DNA of 64,000 nt from Enterobacter hormaechei subsp. xiangfangensis (lineage in GTDB: Bacteria > Pseudomonadota > Gammaproteobacteria > Enterobacterales > Enterobacteriaceae): positions 3,534,001 through 3,598,000 of the forward strand of contig NZ_CP017183.1 of NCBI RefSeq assembly GCF_001729785.1, read 5' to 3'. Position 1 is the stretch's first letter, and each line of letters opens with the position of its first letter. Of the stretch, positions 33,185-42,040 are shown in pieces. The notes beneath the pieces are model-generated. The model was not told the origin of the DNA. It was given only the letters and a program-made list of their open reading frames with translations, and did no database searches. The position numbers and the translations under genes are program-made.

Positions 33185-34105
33185 ATGTCCGCGCAGGATC
33201 GCCAGACGTTATCGCTGCCCTCGCTCAGAAATTTGCAGGCGTTTATCGCCGTTGCTAACGCCCTGAGCATCCATCAGGCGGCGGAACAGCTCAACGTCAC
33301 GCCTTCGGCGGTAAGCCACCAGATCGCGTCGCTGGAATCGTGGCTGGGCAAGAAATTATTTATCCGCAGCGGCAAAGGGGTTCAACTCACCCCGACGGGA
33401 GAACAATATCTGCGGGAGGTCTCGGCGGCGATGAGCGCCATCGGGCGCGCCACCGATCAAATCGTGAAAGAAAAAGACAATGCTGTGCTTCGCGTGCACT
33501 CTTCCCCCACCTTCGGGCTGTCCTGGCTGTTGCGCCGTCTGGGCAGATTCCGCGCCGAATATCCTGATATCACCATCAATCTCACCTGCTCCTATGAGAA
33601 CCTACAGTTCGCCAGAGATAATATCGACATTGATATCCGTCACGGTATTCCGGACTGGGACGCCTACCGGGTGATGACCATTAAAAACGACACGCTGGTG
33701 GTATTGGCCTCGCCGGACTATGCAGAAGAGCATCCCATCAGCACGCCCGCCGATCTGCTGCAACAGTCGCTTATCTCGTCCACCAGCACTCTGGTGAACT
33801 GGGAGAAATGGTTCGCCTGGCACAATATCGACAGGCCCTGGCTTAATTTCAGCCTCAGCTTCGACCGCTCCTACATGAGCTTTGAAGCGGCGCGCATGGG
33901 GCTTGGGTTTATTCTGGAGAGCAAAATGATGGCTACCGATCACCTGAAGGATGGCTCGCTGGTGCAGGTGCTGCCTGATGAAATGGGTATCGCCATCAAC
34001 GCGCACCATCTGGTGATGCCGCACATGAACGAACGCGCGTGGAAGATCCAGCAGTTCGTCGAGTGGATTGACCGTGAGTTGCGATTGTCGGGGTATCACC
34101 TGTAG
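33185..34105 (+). CDS. GcvA-like LysR regulator, divergent from the split-transketolase operon
   Basis: A 306-residue LysR protein: helix-turn-helix at about residues 13-70 (ALSIHQAAEQLNVTPSAVSHQIASLE), effector domain from about 96. The PSLRNLQAFIAVA start and SFDRSYMSFEAARMGLGFIL signature put it in the GcvA-like group that includes regulators of organic-acid and amino-acid genes. The 215-bp spacer to the MFS gene is the expected control region. The stop codon lies in a hairpin with the next spacer. Confidence 0.88.
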   Translation: MSAQDRQTLSLPSLRNLQAFIAVANALSIHQAAEQLNVTPSAVSHQIASLESWLGKKLFIRSGKGVQLTPTGEQYLREVSAAMSAIGRATDQIVKEKDNAVLRVHSSPTFGLSWLLRRLGRFRAEYPDITINLTCSYENLQFARDNIDIDIRHGIPDWDAYRVMTIKNDTLVVLASPDYAEEHPISTPADLLQQSLISSTSTLVNWEKWFAWHNIDRPWLNFSLSFDRSYMSFEAARMGLGFILESKMMATDHLKDGSLVQVLPDEMGIAINAHHLVMPHMNERAWKIQQFVEWIDRELRLSGYHL

Positions 34106-34114
34106 CGATACCCC
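34090..34114. terminator. Hairpin at the LysR/yahJ convergent junction
   Basis: GGGGTATC and GATACCCC pair across the LysR stop codon, making an 8-bp stem with a 9-base loop. The gap between the converging genes is only 18 bases and there is no T run. A weak bidirectional stop is plausible. Confidence 0.4.
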
Positions 34115-34123
34115 AACGTGGCG

Positions 34124-35503
34124 TCAGGCGACCGTGCCCCAGACCAGATTCCCCTTGTGGAACGTCGCGGTGCGCGGAGAAATGCGCGCCACCGCCTCGG
34201 CGGAACAGGAGGCGTCAACCAGCACAAAGCTGGCGTCGTCCTGCGCTTTAGGCCACACGCGCTCACCTTTGTCGTTCAGCGGCAGCACGTCGCCGGTGGC
34301 GATGCCCAGCGCCCGCGAAAGCGTCTGCTCGTTCGGGCGAATATAGAGCTGGGCGTAGAGGTTGGCTTTCTCCAGCATGTCCCCCAGACCGTACGGCGAC
34401 CAGTGGTCGATCACGCTGTCGGTTCCGGTCATGACAAACACGCCTTTATCACGTAACTGCTTCAGCGGCATGTGCAGGGTGCCAATCGGCACGGTCGAGG
34501 CGATGGTTACCTGTTGTGCCGCCATGCGGGTGGCGATCTCATCCACCTGCTGTTCGTTAAGCGTGGCCAGCGCGAAGGCGTGGCTGATGGTCAGCTTCCC
34601 CTTCAGCGCCGGCGTTTTCTCCACGGTTTCCACCATGTAATTCACCGCCGCCACGCCCGCCGGGCTGGTTTCATGCAGGTGAATATCCACCCCTTTGTCG
34701 TAATCCAGCGCAATCTGGAACATAGTGTCGAGGGATTTCTCCATCGCGCCGTCGACGCTGGTTGGGTCCAGCCCGCCCACATAATGCGCCCCCGCCTGCA
34801 TCGCCTCGCGCATCAGCTTTTCAGAATTCGACAGCAGCAGGCCGTGCTGCGGGAAGGCAACGATTTCGCAGTCAAAGCCTGCGCCCCGGCGCGCCAGTAC
34901 CGCCTGCAAATTTTCCAGGTTTTTCAGGCCGGAAACCGGCTCTATGTTGCAGTGGCTGCGGGCGATGGTGGACCCTTTGGACTGGATCAGGTCGATCAGC
35001 TTTTCGGCGCGTTCTTGCGTGTAGGGCTGTAACTCCGGCAGCAGCTTCTGCTCCAGGCGGATCATGTCCTGAATGGTGGTGCCCGCCGGACGGTTCAGGG
35101 AGCGCCACGGGCCGCCGTAGAAGGTTTTATCCAGGTGAATGTGCATGTCGCGCATCGCCGGAAGCATCAGCTTTTTACCCGCGTCGTAGTGCGGCAGGGT
35201 CGCGTCGGCGTGGCTGCCGTTATCGCGCAGGGCGACGATTTTCCCGTCTTTGATCTCCAGCGTTTTCAGCTCGGTGCGGGTGCTTGTCGCCACGCTGCCG
35301 TCGTAGTTAAACCCGGCTTCCAGCAGCACGTTGTCGAGATAGTAATGTTTTGCGGTGATGTTCATCGGTTTACCCGTCTCGCAGGTTGCCTTTACAGAAT
35401 CGGCAGCATACGCGACAGAACCCGTGGCGCCAAACAGCGCGCAGGCAGTAACCATTTTGCCGCTCTGGCTGATAAACTCGCGGCGGCTTTTATTCTCACT
35501 CAT
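34124..35503 (-). CDS. yahJ: YahJ, exported amidohydrolase (cytosine-deaminase-like)
   Basis: A 459-residue metal-dependent hydrolase almost matching E. coli YahJ by memory. The N terminus has a twin-arginine signal (SRREF, residues 6-10) and a hydrophobic stretch ending near AYA, so it should be folded in the cytoplasm and exported. Metal ligands: His 121 and His 123 (HIHLD), a later HLHE, and Asp in TGTDS. I begin at ATG 35503, 1 base after the yahI stop, with GAAGGAAG upstream. A longer frame to 35542 overlaps yahI. By family it deaminates or opens a nitrogen ring; its substrate is not known. Confidence 0.88.
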   Translation of the reverse strand: MSENKSRREFISQSGKMVTACALFGATGSVAYAADSVKATCETGKPMNITAKHYYLDNVLLEAGFNYDGSVATSTRTELKTLEIKDGKIVALRDNGSHADATLPHYDAGKKLMLPAMRDMHIHLDKTFYGGPWRSLNRPAGTTIQDMIRLEQKLLPELQPYTQERAEKLIDLIQSKGSTIARSHCNIEPVSGLKNLENLQAVLARRGAGFDCEIVAFPQHGLLLSNSEKLMREAMQAGAHYVGGLDPTSVDGAMEKSLDTMFQIALDYDKGVDIHLHETSPAGVAAVNYMVETVEKTPALKGKLTISHAFALATLNEQQVDEIATRMAAQQVTIASTVPIGTLHMPLKQLRDKGVFVMTGTDSVIDHWSPYGLGDMLEKANLYAQLYIRPNEQTLSRALGIATGDVLPLNDKGERVWPKAQDDASFVLVDASCSAEAVARISPRTATFHKGNLVWGTVA

Positions 35504-35504
35504 C

Positions 35505-36461
35505 TTATCTTCCTTCATTAATAATATGGGTACCCGTTTCACCGCGCAGCGCTGCGGGCAGGCAGTCCGGCGAGGTGATGATTACGCGCCTGCCGCCATG
35601 GCGTAAAAATTCCAGCGAAGCGACGATTTTTGGCAACATGCTGCCCGCCGGGAAGTGGCCCTCATCCATGTAGCGCGTCATCTGCGCCACGTTGACGATA
35701 TCCAGCGCCTGCTGGTTCGGCTTGCCGAAGTTCACGCACACTTTCTCCACGCCGGTGGTGATCACCAGCACGTCGGCGCGGATCTCGCGCGCCAGCAGCG
35801 CGGTGGAGAGATCTTTATCGATAACCGCATCCACGCTCTGGTAATCGCCCTGTTCACTGCGCACCACGGGAATGCCTCCACCGCCCGCGCCGATGACCAC
35901 AAAACCTTTCTGCGTTAGCGCCTTAATCGCATCCGCCTCGACGATGCGCAGCGGCTGGGGCGAGGCCACCACGCGGCGATAGCCCCGGCCTGAATCCTCG
36001 ACAAAATGCCAGTCCGGGTGCGCGAGCTGTAGCTCGTCGCGCTGCGCCTCGCTGAAGAACGCGCCGATCGGTTTTGTCGGGTGCGTAAAGCCGGGATCGT
36101 TTTTATCCACCTCCACTTGGGTGACGACCGTGACCGCCTTTTGCTCGCCACGCGCCGCCAGGCGGTTGTTGAGCGCCTGCTGGATCAGGTAGCCGATGCC
36201 GCCCTGGGTATCCGCCACGCAGTTTGCCAGCGGGGTCAGCGGCAGCCCTTCCCGCTCGTGGGCGATTTCGGCGCGGCGCAGATCCAGCCCCACCTGCGGG
36301 CCATTGCCATGGGTGAGCACGATGTCATAGTCCGAGGCCAGCATTTCGAGCACCGACTCAGCCACCGCTTTGACCGCCTGCGCCTGATGCTCAATCGACT
36401 GGCTGGCGTTGTCTTTGATAATGCTGTTGCCGCCGATGGCGACGACCATAAGCTCTTTCAT
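35505..36461 (-). CDS. yahI: Carbamate kinase YahI
   Basis: A 318-residue carbamate kinase: AIGGNSI near the N terminus, THGNGPQVG (about 50-58), FVVIGAGGGGIPVV, DAVIDKDL with the catalytic Lys, and VITTGVEKV. It makes ATP, CO2 and ammonia from carbamoyl phosphate and ADP (reverse also possible). Its start overlaps the permease stop (ATGA) and its stop is 1 base before yahJ, so all are one operon. It fits a role after the YahFG transcarbamylase. Confidence 0.92.
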   Translation of the reverse strand: MKELMVVAIGGNSIIKDNASQSIEHQAQAVKAVAESVLEMLASDYDIVLTHGNGPQVGLDLRRAEIAHEREGLPLTPLANCVADTQGGIGYLIQQALNNRLAARGEQKAVTVVTQVEVDKNDPGFTHPTKPIGAFFSEAQRDELQLAHPDWHFVEDSGRGYRRVVASPQPLRIVEADAIKALTQKGFVVIGAGGGGIPVVRSEQGDYQSVDAVIDKDLSTALLAREIRADVLVITTGVEKVCVNFGKPNQQALDIVNVAQMTRYMDEGHFPAGSMLPKIVASLEFLRHGGRRVIITSPDCLPAALRGETGTHIINEGR

Positions 36462-38038
36462 TTTGTTTCCTTTAGAAGGTGCGTTCTGGTGCCCTCACCC
36501 CGGCCCTCTCCCACAGGGAGAGGGGGATTAACAGAGGTATCCAGCACATGCTTCACCACAAACATCCCGCCCATCATCAGGTAGGCCGTGACAAACATCA
36601 GGGAACTGCCCTCGGCAAAGCCCACCACCGGGGCGTGGATCACGCCAAACAGCGCCAGCAGCGCGCCTCCTGCGGCGGCGACGGCCCCGCGCAGCGGTTT
36701 GTTGAGGATGGCGAAGATGGCGATACAGCCCCAGAGCATGCTGGCGAGCGGCGCGCCGTTGCCGAGATGCATCAGGCCTTCGTAGTAGATACCCTTGCTG
36801 TGCAACACGTCGGTGCCGATTTTCGCCGCGCTGGTCCCCGCGGCGCTCATCACGCTGTTCATCATGGTCAGCGCCCAGTTGGCGATCCACGGGAACAGGC
36901 AGATGAAGATAACGGGCACCTCCACTTTCGGGGTTTCCCTCACCACCTGGTTGGCGGTGACGACGCCGATAAACACCAGAATCGGCACGATGGCGGTCAT
37001 CGGTATGATGGCGAGCATAAAGGCCCCCAGCCCGAACAGCGGCACGATGAACATGGTCACGCCGGACGCCAGGGTGTAGCCGATGCTGGCGCCCATCGCT
37101 TTCCAGCCAGGATGGCCGACGTAGACCGTGACCGGGAACGGATTGCCCATCAGGCAGCCGAGCATCGAGGCCAGACCGTTCGCCAGCATTACCTTGCGGG
37201 TCGGGTATTCATCCCCTGCCGCGTGGGCGCTTTCGATGTTCTCCAGGTCAAAGATGTAGTTCGCCAGCCCCAGCGGTACGGCGGACGCCAGATACGGCAG
37301 CGCGTGCGGCAGCCCCTGCATAAAGCTGTCCACGTGCACTTCCGGCGGGTTAAAGCCGAAGGATGACATGGACGCTTTAATGGCATCCGGGCTTTGCAGG
37401 CCGGAGATCCACGCAAGTAGAGTACCGGCAATTAACAACAGCAGGCCGGTCGGGATACGGGCGAAAATCGGCTTTTTACCGAACCAGTTAATGAAGATCA
37501 GCAGCAGGACGATAAACGATACGGTCGGCGCTTCGAACGCCTGCAACATCGGGTTCATCGCCAGCAGCAGCAGGCCAAGACCGGACAGGCACGACAGCAG
37601 CACGGTACGCGGGATCATCTTGCGAATGGTTTCCCCAAGGAAGGAACCGCCCGCGAGGATCATCGCTTCCACAAAGCACCACACCAGGCCAATCTGAATC
37701 GCGAAATCCGCATCGCCGGTTTGCTGGTAAACCGGCATTAAGACCAGGAAGGTCACGGTAAAAATCGACGGCGCGCTCGGGCCGGACGGCAACGCGGTGA
37801 CGTCCGTTCGTCCGGTAGCGCGCGCCATTTGCAGGCCAAACCACGTATAGCAAAGACTCGCCACCAGCACCGCCAGCCCGAAGGCTGGCGCGATGCGTCC
37901 ATAAACAATCTCCTTCGGGATGCCGACGACAAAAATGAGCAACCCCATCATGGTCAGCAAATTGGTCAGGTTGTTGGTCATCAACCCGAAATAAGCTGCC
38001 CAGTCACCTCTTTTCCACTCCAGTTTCATGTTTTTCAT
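36458..38038 (-). CDS. NCS2-like (xanthine/uracil family) permease
   Basis: A 526-residue membrane protein with about 12-13 helices. It shows the NCS2-like start (GDWAAYFGLMTNNLTNLLTM), a TALPSGPSAPSIF loop, and a half-helix region DLENIESAHAAGDEYPTRKVMLANG. Related proteins import purines, pyrimidines or similar ring compounds with protons. It is absent from the E. coli yah cluster as I know it and sits between yahG (11-base gap) and yahI (4-base overlap). The last about 23 residues (NPPLPVGEGRGEGTR and onward) come from a palindromic repeat inside the gene end, so the natural C terminus has been replaced or extended. Confidence 0.82.
   Translation of the reverse strand: MKNMKLEWKRGDWAAYFGLMTNNLTNLLTMMGLLIFVVGIPKEIVYGRIAPAFGLAVLVASLCYTWFGLQMARATGRTDVTALPSGPSAPSIFTVTFLVLMPVYQQTGDADFAIQIGLVWCFVEAMILAGGSFLGETIRKMIPRTVLLSCLSGLGLLLLAMNPMLQAFEAPTVSFIVLLLIFINWFGKKPIFARIPTGLLLLIAGTLLAWISGLQSPDAIKASMSSFGFNPPEVHVDSFMQGLPHALPYLASAVPLGLANYIFDLENIESAHAAGDEYPTRKVMLANGLASMLGCLMGNPFPVTVYVGHPGWKAMGASIGYTLASGVTMFIVPLFGLGAFMLAIIPMTAIVPILVFIGVVTANQVVRETPKVEVPVIFICLFPWIANWALTMMNSVMSAAGTSAAKIGTDVLHSKGIYYEGLMHLGNGAPLASMLWGCIAIFAILNKPLRGAVAAAGGALLALFGVIHAPVVGFAEGSSLMFVTAYLMMGGMFVVKHVLDTSVNPPLPVGEGRGEGTRTHLLKETK
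36491..36532. repeat. CCCTCTCCC/GGGAGAGGG palindromic repeat inside the permease 3' end
   Basis: CCCTCTCCC (36504-36512) and GGGAGAGGG (36516-36524) form a 9-bp stem with an ACA loop, flanked by GCCCTCACCCC. The same family occurs at 53918-53997. Here it is translated in the minus strand as PPLPVGEGRGEGT within the permease frame. Confidence 0.85.
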
Positions 38039-38049
38039 GGATGCATGCC

Positions 38050-39465
38050 TTATAAAAAGTAGCGATCGCGGAAGGTCAACAGCGCCTTTTCAAAACAGCT
38101 AAACGGCGGGTGAACGATGCCCGCCCCTATCATGCCGATGCCCGCGTCCTTATGGGCAATGGCGGTATTGATGACCGGCAGAATGCCGCTGCCCGCGACC
38201 TTCGTGATGTCGATGGCGGTCGGGATCCCCATAAAGGAGAGCAGCGGAATGGTGACGTTCGGGTTTTCGCCGAGGGTGATTTCGCGCATCTGGCGAGAAA
38301 AATCGATGGCTTCCTCCACCGTGCCGCCCACCAGTGCCACGATTGCCGGGGCCGTCGCCATCGCAAAGCCGCCGATGCCGTAGGTTTCGGTGATGGCGCT
38401 GTCGCCGATATCCAGCCCGGAGTCTTCCGGCTTATAGCCCGCGAACATCGGGCCGATCACCTGCTGCGCCGGGCCGGTGAACCACTGCCCCGGCAGGCCG
38501 GAAACGCGCAGGCCGAACTCGTAGCCGTTGCGCGCCATGGTGGTGACGACGGTGCTGTACTCAATGCCGTGGGCGGCATCCAGCGCGGCCTTACACATTG
38601 CCATCCACGTCGGACCGGAGAAATAGTCGCTGCTGGCGACAAACTCGAACACTTCACGCTGCTGCGTCACCGAATAGCCCGCCTGGATCAGCCCCGGCGT
38701 CAGCGCCTGAATAAGCAGCGTGGTGCCGGCGTTGTTGCGGTTGTGGCACTCGTCGCCCATATGCAGCGCCTGGGCCAGCATCAGGCGCAGGTCGATTTCG
38801 CCGATAATGTTCATGGCGTCGCGCAGCATCGGGCCGAGCACGTCGCGCATCCAGTTCAGACGATCGATCACGCTCTGGTCGTTGGCCCCCATGCGCAGGA
38901 TCTTCGCCATCTGCTCGCTGAGGTTGGTGAAGGCGCGGTTGCCGTAAGTTTTGTTCTCAACGATGTGCATAAACATCGACGCGGAGGTGACGCCCGCCAT
39001 AGAGCCCACACAGTCGTGCTCGTGGCACGGCGAGAAGGTGATGTCACCTGACGCCGCCAGCCTTGCGGCGTCCTCCAGATCCGTCGCCAGCCCTTCAAAC
39101 ACCAGCGCGCCGGTAACCGCGCCTTTCATCGCCCCGCACATGTTTTCCCAGGTAACTGGCGGACCGGCGTGCAGAATGGTCGTGCGGGTCATGCCCGGCA
39201 CCACGTTGATGGCCTGGTCATAGCCCACCAGCACCGGATGGGACTGAATAATCCGCTCCAGGGCAATTTTGTTCGCGGCGGCAATTTTCTCCGCCAGCGG
39301 TTTTTCCGCCAGCTGGTCGAGCGCTTTAACAACCTGCATATTGCCCTGCCCCGGCGGCGTCCAGTCGAGCTGGGTCACGGGAACGTGCTGCTTTTTGAGG
39401 TCGTCGCTGAACATCGCAATGCCGACGTTAATGACGTTTAGCGGCTGGTTGAATAAAGTGGTCAT
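38050..39465 (-). CDS. yahG: YahG, DUF1116 protein (transcarbamylase-type subunit)
   Basis: A 471-residue DUF1116 protein, the length of E. coli YahG. ATG 39465 shares a base with the yahF stop (TAATG) and gives the normal start MTTLFNQPLNVINVGIAMF; the frame is open further upstream but that overlaps yahF. Its paralogue AllG (YlbE) is a subunit of oxamate carbamoyltransferase, together with AllF (FdrA) and AllH (DUF2877). By analogy YahF and YahG should make carbamoyl phosphate from a carbamoylated compound. The third subunit's homologue (YahE) is missing from this cluster. Confidence 0.88.
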   Translation of the reverse strand: MTTLFNQPLNVINVGIAMFSDDLKKQHVPVTQLDWTPPGQGNMQVVKALDQLAEKPLAEKIAAANKIALERIIQSHPVLVGYDQAINVVPGMTRTTILHAGPPVTWENMCGAMKGAVTGALVFEGLATDLEDAARLAASGDITFSPCHEHDCVGSMAGVTSASMFMHIVENKTYGNRAFTNLSEQMAKILRMGANDQSVIDRLNWMRDVLGPMLRDAMNIIGEIDLRLMLAQALHMGDECHNRNNAGTTLLIQALTPGLIQAGYSVTQQREVFEFVASSDYFSGPTWMAMCKAALDAAHGIEYSTVVTTMARNGYEFGLRVSGLPGQWFTGPAQQVIGPMFAGYKPEDSGLDIGDSAITETYGIGGFAMATAPAIVALVGGTVEEAIDFSRQMREITLGENPNVTIPLLSFMGIPTAIDITKVAGSGILPVINTAIAHKDAGIGMIGAGIVHPPFSCFEKALLTFRDRYFL

Positions 39466-41006
39466 TATGCTTTCTCCCCTTTGCAGACAAATTCGCGTGC
39501 CAGTAATCCGGTGTTGGTGCTGCTGCTGGCCCAGATGACGCCTGCGTCGGTCAGCAGCTGGCACTGCTGCGCCAGCGACTGCGGATCCTGATCGGTGCCG
39601 AGCACGTAGCCGAGAATTTCCAGCGGACGGTTGTCGGCGTTCGCGATCGCCTGTGCCTCTTTGATCGCCTCGATCATCACCCCCACCGGATCGTCGTGCG
39701 CGCCAAAGCCCAGCACGAAGTCCATCACGATGACGCCCACCTGCGGATCGCGCGCCTCCTGTAGCAGGCGGCTGATGCGGTTGGTCGGGTCGATCATTGG
39801 GTGTGGCTTGCCGTTGGTGAAATCATCGTCACCGAAATCAAGGAAGGTGTGGGCCTGGCTAACGCTGATATCTTTCAGACGCCTGGCCGGGTCCGGCTGG
39901 ATGTTGCTGTAAACATCGTCAAACTTCTCCAGCGCGGCAAACATCGCTTCGTCGCACAGGGTGCCGCCGCAGAACAGGCCGCGAATGTATTTCTGCTGCG
40001 ACGTCAGGCGGGTGCGTACCTCTTCGATCAGCGGCCAGTTGAGCGGATGTAAATCCAGGTCGTCTTTTTTAATGCCGGTAAGCAGCACCGCTTTCAGGGC
40101 CGCCTCTTTGGTGCCACGAGCAAACTGCAAACCGTCTTCATCGGCAGGCGGTTCGTTGCGGCCCAGGAAGCACACAACTACAGGCTTGCGGCAGGCGCGT
40201 GCCCGGGCCAGCACCTTCTCAGCCACCGCGGGTGCTGGCGGTTTGGAGATGAGCGCTATCACCCGAGTCGCGTCGTCCGCCTCCAGCATGTCGATGGCGT
40301 CGAGCATCATCAGGCCGCCGATCTTCTCGCTAAGATCGCGTCCGCCGGTGCCGATTAACTGCGACACGCCGCCGCCGAACTCATGAATGCGCACGCTCAG
40401 CTCCTGGCTGCCGGTACCGGAGGCGCCAACGATGCCAATCGGCCCGCGACGCACCGCGTTGGCGAAGCACAGCCCCGCGCCGTTGATAATGGCGGTGCCG
40501 CAGTCTGGCCCCATCATCAGCAGACCCTTTTCATGCGCCAGCTGCTTCAGCGCCAGCTCGTCGTCGAGCGATACGTTATCGGAGAACAGCATCACGTTAA
40601 GATCGTTTTCCAGCGCCTGACGCGCTTCCCGGGCGGCGAAGGTGCCGTTGACGGAAATCACCGCCAGGTTGCTGTCCGGACGATGGGTTTTGGCGCTGGC
40701 AATCGACGCGTAGCGTGCTTCATGGGAGCCCGTGCGCTCTTTACGCGTGAACAGCGCTTCAATGGCGGCCAGGGTTTCATCATTTGCCGCGTCGCCTTTA
40801 ATCACGATCATCAGGTCGCCATTTTTCGCGTCCGCTAATTCCGGCGTTAATAGCCCGAGGTTTTTTAATACGCCTTTGTTCATTTCCGTCGCCATCGCCA
40901 CAAACGCCTGCTCGACGCCCGGCAATTTATTGGCTTTGGTGGAAACCGACATTAAGGAAACCGAATCGAAATACGTATTCTTTTTTATGACGATTTTGGT
41001 TGGCAT
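39465..41006 (-). CDS. yahF: YahF, FdrA-family protein (acyl-CoA synthetase-like fold)
   Basis: A 513-residue protein matching E. coli YahF closely. It has two CoA-ligase-like parts: a CoA-binding fold (MGPDCGTAIINGAG, GIVGASGTGSQELS) and a ligase-like C-terminal part (FCGGTLCDE, DFGDDDFTNGKPHPMIDP). FdrA/AllF is the paralogue in the oxamate carbamoyltransferase. I start at ATG 41006 (MPTKIVIKKNTYF) since AGGTG lies 6 bases upstream; a GTG at 41015 would overlap that site. The product should pair with YahG. Confidence 0.9.
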   Translation of the reverse strand: MPTKIVIKKNTYFDSVSLMSVSTKANKLPGVEQAFVAMATEMNKGVLKNLGLLTPELADAKNGDLMIVIKGDAANDETLAAIEALFTRKERTGSHEARYASIASAKTHRPDSNLAVISVNGTFAAREARQALENDLNVMLFSDNVSLDDELALKQLAHEKGLLMMGPDCGTAIINGAGLCFANAVRRGPIGIVGASGTGSQELSVRIHEFGGGVSQLIGTGGRDLSEKIGGLMMLDAIDMLEADDATRVIALISKPPAPAVAEKVLARARACRKPVVVCFLGRNEPPADEDGLQFARGTKEAALKAVLLTGIKKDDLDLHPLNWPLIEEVRTRLTSQQKYIRGLFCGGTLCDEAMFAALEKFDDVYSNIQPDPARRLKDISVSQAHTFLDFGDDDFTNGKPHPMIDPTNRISRLLQEARDPQVGVIVMDFVLGFGAHDDPVGVMIEAIKEAQAIANADNRPLEILGYVLGTDQDPQSLAQQCQLLTDAGVIWASSSTNTGLLAREFVCKGEKA

Positions 41007-41114
41007 TATTTTCACCTGTTTAAGATAAAAGGGGGCCGCCGTCGTGCTAAATGCACGTCGGTAACAATGCGTTTTTTCAGTAACGGCCAGCCAGGGGAAG
41101 GCTGACCGAATGCG

Positions 41115-41720
41115 CTACGCGCCTGCCGCCAGCAGCAGGTCTGCGATCGCGTTGAAGCCTTTTTCCCGCGCCAGTTCGAGCGGGGTTTTGCCGTATTTAT
41201 CGGTCATGTGCGGGTTCGCGCCGTGATCCAGCAGCAGCTTCACAATTTCCTGCTGCTTTGCGCCGCCGTCGTTTAATACGATGGCCTCCAGCAACGGCGT
41301 CCAGCCGACAAAATTGGTGTGGTTGACGTTGATGTCGGTTTTTTCCAGCAGCTCACGCACGATTTCAACGTGCCCTTTTTCACTGGCAGGGGTAATGCCC
41401 ACGCCGCCAAAGCGCGTCAGACGGTCGAGATCCGGATCCGCCGGAAGGACAATGCGCAGCAGGGTTAAATCATTGGTCAGGCAGCTGATCAGGAAGGGGT
41501 TAAAACAGGTCTGGTCCTGTTTATCAATATCCGCCCCGGCGGCAATTAAAAATTCCACACAGGCGTAATGCTTTTTCAGGCTGGCAATAATAATGGCGGT
41601 TCTTTTCTGGCGGTTGGTTACGTTAATATCCACGCCTTTTTCCAGGCAGGCTTTTAGCGCGTCGATATTGCCCTCTTCTGCCGCCAGCAGAAATTCTGTA
41701 ACCAGTGCAGTTGCAGACAT
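41115..41720 (-). CDS. yahD: YahD, ankyrin-repeat protein
   Basis: A 201-residue protein, the size of E. coli YahD. It contains about five ankyrin repeats, seen as AAEEGNIDALKACLEKGVDI, then units with TPASEKGHVEIVRELLE and GKTPLELAREKGFNAIADLL. It should be a cytoplasmic protein-binding scaffold; no partner is known. It heads the minus-strand yah genes, 108 bases before yahF. In E. coli yahE lies in that gap. Confidence 0.92.
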   Translation of the reverse strand: MSATALVTEFLLAAEEGNIDALKACLEKGVDINVTNRQKRTAIIIASLKKHYACVEFLIAAGADIDKQDQTCFNPFLISCLTNDLTLLRIVLPADPDLDRLTRFGGVGITPASEKGHVEIVRELLEKTDINVNHTNFVGWTPLLEAIVLNDGGAKQQEIVKLLLDHGANPHMTDKYGKTPLELAREKGFNAIADLLLAAGA

Positions 41721-42040
41721 ATTCAGACTCCCTATGTTTCACTTCTGATGGCCTGAGAATAGCAACAGCCTGGTCATAAAAGAATCCGCTTAAAAATCAT
41801 TCATCGACACGCAATTCATTGTTGAGTTAAATTCAACGGTCCGGCAGAAACGTGCGTCTGTGCAACCTTTTTCTTATGTTTTACCGCTTTTACACACTTC
41901 AGGCTGCATTATCCTTATGGCTGAAAAAGCCTTACACAGCGCGGCCCTACGTAAAAATACAGAACTGTGACCAACATCAACTATGATGTAACGCCAGTGT
42001 TAAAATATGTTCAAAACTGATGGTCACCAGGAGCCATAAT
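41721..42040. promoter_or_regulatory. Shared control region of yahD (minus) and yahB (plus)
   Basis: A 320-bp spacer with no gene, AT-rich for about 42.0 kb. It should hold both divergent promoters and the YahB operator. Several short A/T tracts are visible, but I could not settle on individual -35/-10 boxes. CCAGGAGCC before ATG 42041 is the yahB ribosome binding site. Confidence 0.55.

Noticed and set aside
36479..37366. 295-codon plus-strand frame opposite the permease gene
   Set aside because: His/Arg/Gly/Asp-rich translation typical of the complement of a membrane-protein gene.
41007..41114. A shortened yahE between yahD and yahF
   Set aside because: The 108-base gap has stops in each plausible frame and no DUF2877 pattern; too short to be a remnant that I can recognise.
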